Shown here: positions 61,869 to 64,000 of the stretch, piece by piece
How positions within the stretch are numbered: position 1 is the stretch's first letter
Layout: every line of letters begins with the position of its first letter
NCBI RefSeq assembly: GCF_003013715.1
Contig: NC_072815.1
Coordinates: 62,001-126,000, forward strand
DNA length: 64,000 nt
Direction of reading: 5' to 3'
From: Candidozyma auris
Lineage: Eukaryota; Ascomycota; Pichiomycetes; Serinales; Metschnikowiaceae
Position numbers and translations under genes: made by a program
The notes under the pieces: model-generated
Told to the model about the DNA's origin: nothing
Databases searched by the model: none
The model's input: only the letters and a program-made list of their open reading frames with translations

Positions 61869-62525
61869 ATGAACTGGTGGCTCAAAATAATCGCCATTTT
61901 TGTGGCCGTCTACGCTGTTCTCGAAGCATCCTATCAGACATGGCTCCCCTCCCACTATGTGTTTGACAAGCAGGTTTTGCAAGAACTCGTGCAACAGACC
62001 TTGAAGGAGAATCCTGGCGCTGATGCCAAAACGCTCATGGTGGAATTGACGCCTAAACTTCAGAACGCGTACCCGGGACTCATCAACGACTTGAACTTTG
62101 ACGACTGGGTGTTCAACAACGCCGGTGGTGCTATGGGCAACATGATCATCTTGCACGCCTCGATCTCTGAGTACTTGATTTTTTTCGGCACTTCTGTGGG
62201 TACTGAGGGCCACACTGGCGTCCACTATGCTGACGATTACTTCACCATCTTATACGGCAAGGAATTGGCTGGTTTGCCTAACTCGATTGAACCCGAGGTC
62301 TACAGTGCCGGCGATCAGCACCACTTGGAGAGAGGCCAAGTGAAGCAGTACGCTATGCCTGAAGGCTCATATGCTTTGGAGCTTGCCCAGGGTTGGATCC
62401 CTGCAATGTTGCCATTCGGCTTTGTGTCTGTGCTCACGTCGACGCTCGATTTCCACTCCTTTGGCAGAACTGTCTGGTTTACCGCTTACGACATGGGAAA
62501 GAACTTGTTGAAGGGAAAATTTTAG
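61869..62525 (+). CDS. ERG2: C-8 sterol isomerase
   Basis: Erg2 moves the double bond of fecosterol from C8 to C7 to give episterol in the ER, a late step to ergosterol and the target of morpholine antifungals. The product has 218 residues (222 in S. cerevisiae). A single N-terminal membrane helix ([20 protein letters not shown]) is followed by family segments [39 protein letters not shown] and the [18 protein letters not shown] block, with acidic residues near the active site. The chosen ATG puts the protein start right before the membrane helix, as in the family. Confidence 0.95.
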   Translation: MNWWLKIIAIFVAVYAVLEASYQTWLPSHYVFDKQVLQELVQQTLKENPGADAKTLMVELTPKLQNAYPGLINDLNFDDWVFNNAGGAMGNMIILHASISEYLIFFGTSVGTEGHTGVHYADDYFTILYGKELAGLPNSIEPEVYSAGDQHHLERGQVKQYAMPEGSYALELAQGWIPAMLPFGFVSVLTSTLDFHSFGRTVWFTAYDMGKNLLKGKF

Positions 62526-63098
62526 GCTTGAAGAAGACTCAAAGAAGACGCCAGTAAATAGAAATTGCTGTTTAAAAAACATCAACTTTGCTTATTAATA
62601 AATCACATTCTCAATCAACTCCACTTACTGCTGATCATGTGGTTCTTACAGAAGAACAACAATTTTACATTTGGATTCAATCTCCATCTCACTTGCGATC
62701 CCACTCAATCTCACTCATTGTTAAATTGATCCTACTTTAAATCAAACTCTCATCACATTTCCACATTGAACGTTAAAAAATTCCACATAATCGTTTGTAC
62801 ATCATCACCCAAACCTAATTGGGCCGCGCAGCTGAGGCCCCTCTGTTTATCTCTTATCGGGATGTCAGTACTCATTATGCCGTAGCGCGTATCCCCAGGC
62901 AAGGCGTCTACCATGGAGTGATGCGAGGAGGAAATTCTCAGACCTTCGATAAACTCCTATACTTTTGGCACCTCGAAATTTCTTCTGCTGTTTTACCTTC
63001 AGTTTCTTCTCCTCACGGTCATTACCCTAAACGCCCCTTTTGTATATATAGTCCACATTCCCACGTGGATCAAGAATTACAGCAGAAACCACTTTCTT
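62526..63098. other. ERG2-MATE intergenic region
   Basis: A TATATATA box at 63043 and a CACGTG at 63062 lie close to the MATE gene start. The rest shows nothing I recognise. Confidence 0.5.
63043..63050 (+). promoter_or_regulatory. TATA box of the MATE transporter gene
   Basis: TATATATA, 49 bp before the ATG at 63099, with CACGTG at 63062-63067 just after it. Confidence 0.5.
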
Positions 63099-64000
63099 AT
63101 GGACGAGAGAAGTCATCTTTTGCACGAGCATACTCCAGAGGTCGATGATGAAGGCATTGTAGCATACGTTCAGCAGAGAAGAGCTTCAATTGCCTCGGCA
63201 GGACCTGCAAGCATACCTGCTGTATTTCAACTCAGCCTGAAGCAGTCCAGAGAGAGTTTCGCTGATATCCATCGAACGGTCTCTCATGTGTCCCACTATG
63301 ACTCCGTCAATGAGCTCTTGTCGGTTCACTCTGGCCACTTATTGGAAGAGCCTCACACGTCGCTCTTCATGGAAATCAGGGCTCTCTTGAAGTACTCTGT
63401 GCCGCTTGTGGTAACATTCCTTTTGCAATACTCCTTGACGGTGGCTTCGGTGTTATCCGTGGGACGCTTGGGGCCTAGCGAATTGGCTGCCGTTTCTCTA
63501 TCGTCCATGACGGCCAATATCAGTGGCTACGCCATCATCCAAGGTGTTTCCACCTGCTTAGATACTTTGTGCGCTCAGGCTCATGGAAGAAAAGATTTCA
63601 ACACCGTGGGGATGCACTTTGTGAGATGTACGTACTTGCTCATGTTGTGCTTTGTGCCGATGTTTGTGCTCTGGGTGTTTCTTTCGCAGCCCTTGTTGCT
63701 AATGCTCGTGGGAGAAAAGAAACGTCATTTGGTGGCACTTGCAAGCAGATACTTGCGGATTCTCTCCTTTGGGCTTCCAGGATTCATTATTTTTGAGAAT
63801 TTGAAACACTTTTTGCAATCTCAAGGTATCTTCCATGCGTCAACCTTTGTGCTTATCTTCTGTGCTCCCATGAATGCTGTTTTGAACTATGTCCTTGTCT
63901 GGAATAAGCACATTGGTCTTGGCTTTGAAGGTGCTCCATTATCGGTGGTGATAACAAACTGGGTGATGTGCCTCGCTCTTTGGTGCTACACTAAATACGT
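63099..64000 (+). CDS. MATE-family transporter (ERC1-like), 3' end cut by window
   Basis: From the ATG at 63099 the frame stays open to the right edge, about 300 codons. The soluble N-terminus is ~95 residues (MDERSHLLHEHTPEVDDEG ...) and contains one CTG codon to be read as serine. Membrane helices then begin with LLKYSVPLVVTFLLQYS, followed by LGPSELAAVSLSSMTANISGYAIIQG and LDTLCAQAHGRKDF, the hallmark of MATE drug/proton antiporters. The closest yeast type is S. cerevisiae Erc1 and its paralogue YDR338C, vacuolar proteins linked to S-adenosylmethionine and ethionine resistance. The C-terminal half is outside the window. Confidence 0.88.
   Translation, partial: MDERSHLLHEHTPEVDDEGIVAYVQQRRASIASAGPASIPAVFQLSLKQSRESFADIHRTVSHVSHYDSVNELLSVHSGHLLEEPHTSLFMEIRALLKYSVPLVVTFLLQYSLTVASVLSVGRLGPSELAAVSLSSMTANISGYAIIQGVSTCLDTLCAQAHGRKDFNTVGMHFVRCTYLLMLCFVPMFVLWVFLSQPLLLMLVGEKKRHLVALASRYLRILSFGLPGFIIFENLKHFLQSQGIFHASTFVLIFCAPMNAVLNYVLVWNKHIGLGFEGAPLSVVITNWVMCLALWCYTKY

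Overview
This window looks like nuclear DNA from a budding yeast of the CTG-Ser clade, in which CTG is read as serine. The genes are compact and few have introns. The three introns I trust are 52-56 nt long, start GTATGT or GTACGT, and have a CTAAC-like branch site only a few bases from the 3' splice site. CTG codons are rare in the highly expressed genes, which use TTG for leucine. Where CTG falls on a conserved site it sits where serine is expected: the nucleophile of the rhomboid protease at 23984-24793, and two conserved serines of the FAA2-type acyl-CoA synthetase. I cannot name the species; the moderate GC content would suit a relative of Clavispora, Metschnikowia or Candida auris, but that is a guess.

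Layout, left to right. At 1-4422 (minus) lies a full-length-type ABCC vacuolar transporter cut by the left edge. At 6458-8815 is aconitase, followed by a long spacer holding a tRNA-Lys(UUU) gene (minus) and a U6 snRNA gene (plus). Then come SPE3 (spermidine synthase), RAD14 (repair, with an intron) and HSP90 on plus, and RTP1 on minus. YAR1 and SUI3 (ribosome and translation), a short SRA1/Sec31-type protein, an ENV7/STK16-type kinase, MED9 and the rhomboid RBD2 follow. INP1 (peroxisome inheritance) and TOM40 converge.

The middle holds metabolism: PFK2, CIN2 (tubulin cofactor C), ARO10 (2-keto acid decarboxylase), FAA2 (probably peroxisomal) and RVB2. After these are VMA11, the kinetochore protein NSL1, IQG1 (cytokinesis) and coronin CRN1 (actin). 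The right part holds a small possible spliced gene, an orphan C2H2 protein, LRO1 (triacylglycerol synthesis), ATG3 (autophagy), a WHI5/NRM1-type G1/S repressor behind a 2.3 kb intergenic region, an aldo-keto reductase, a CSN4-like PCI protein, ERG2 (sterol isomerase) and a MATE transporter cut by the right edge.

I see no transposon, CRISPR array, rRNA gene or gene cluster with one shared pathway; this is ordinary chromosomal gene content. The most interesting non-coding signal is an 8-base element, YGCAGCCA, usually preceded by T-rich sequence. It recurs about 13 times in non-coding DNA, often 85-480 bp upstream of start codons, and I noticed only about two copies in the much larger coding portion. 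Other points of note are a 5-nt first exon in CRN1, an intron (or a uORF overlapping the start) directly after the first ATG upstream of RVB2, and several perfect inverted repeats in promoters.
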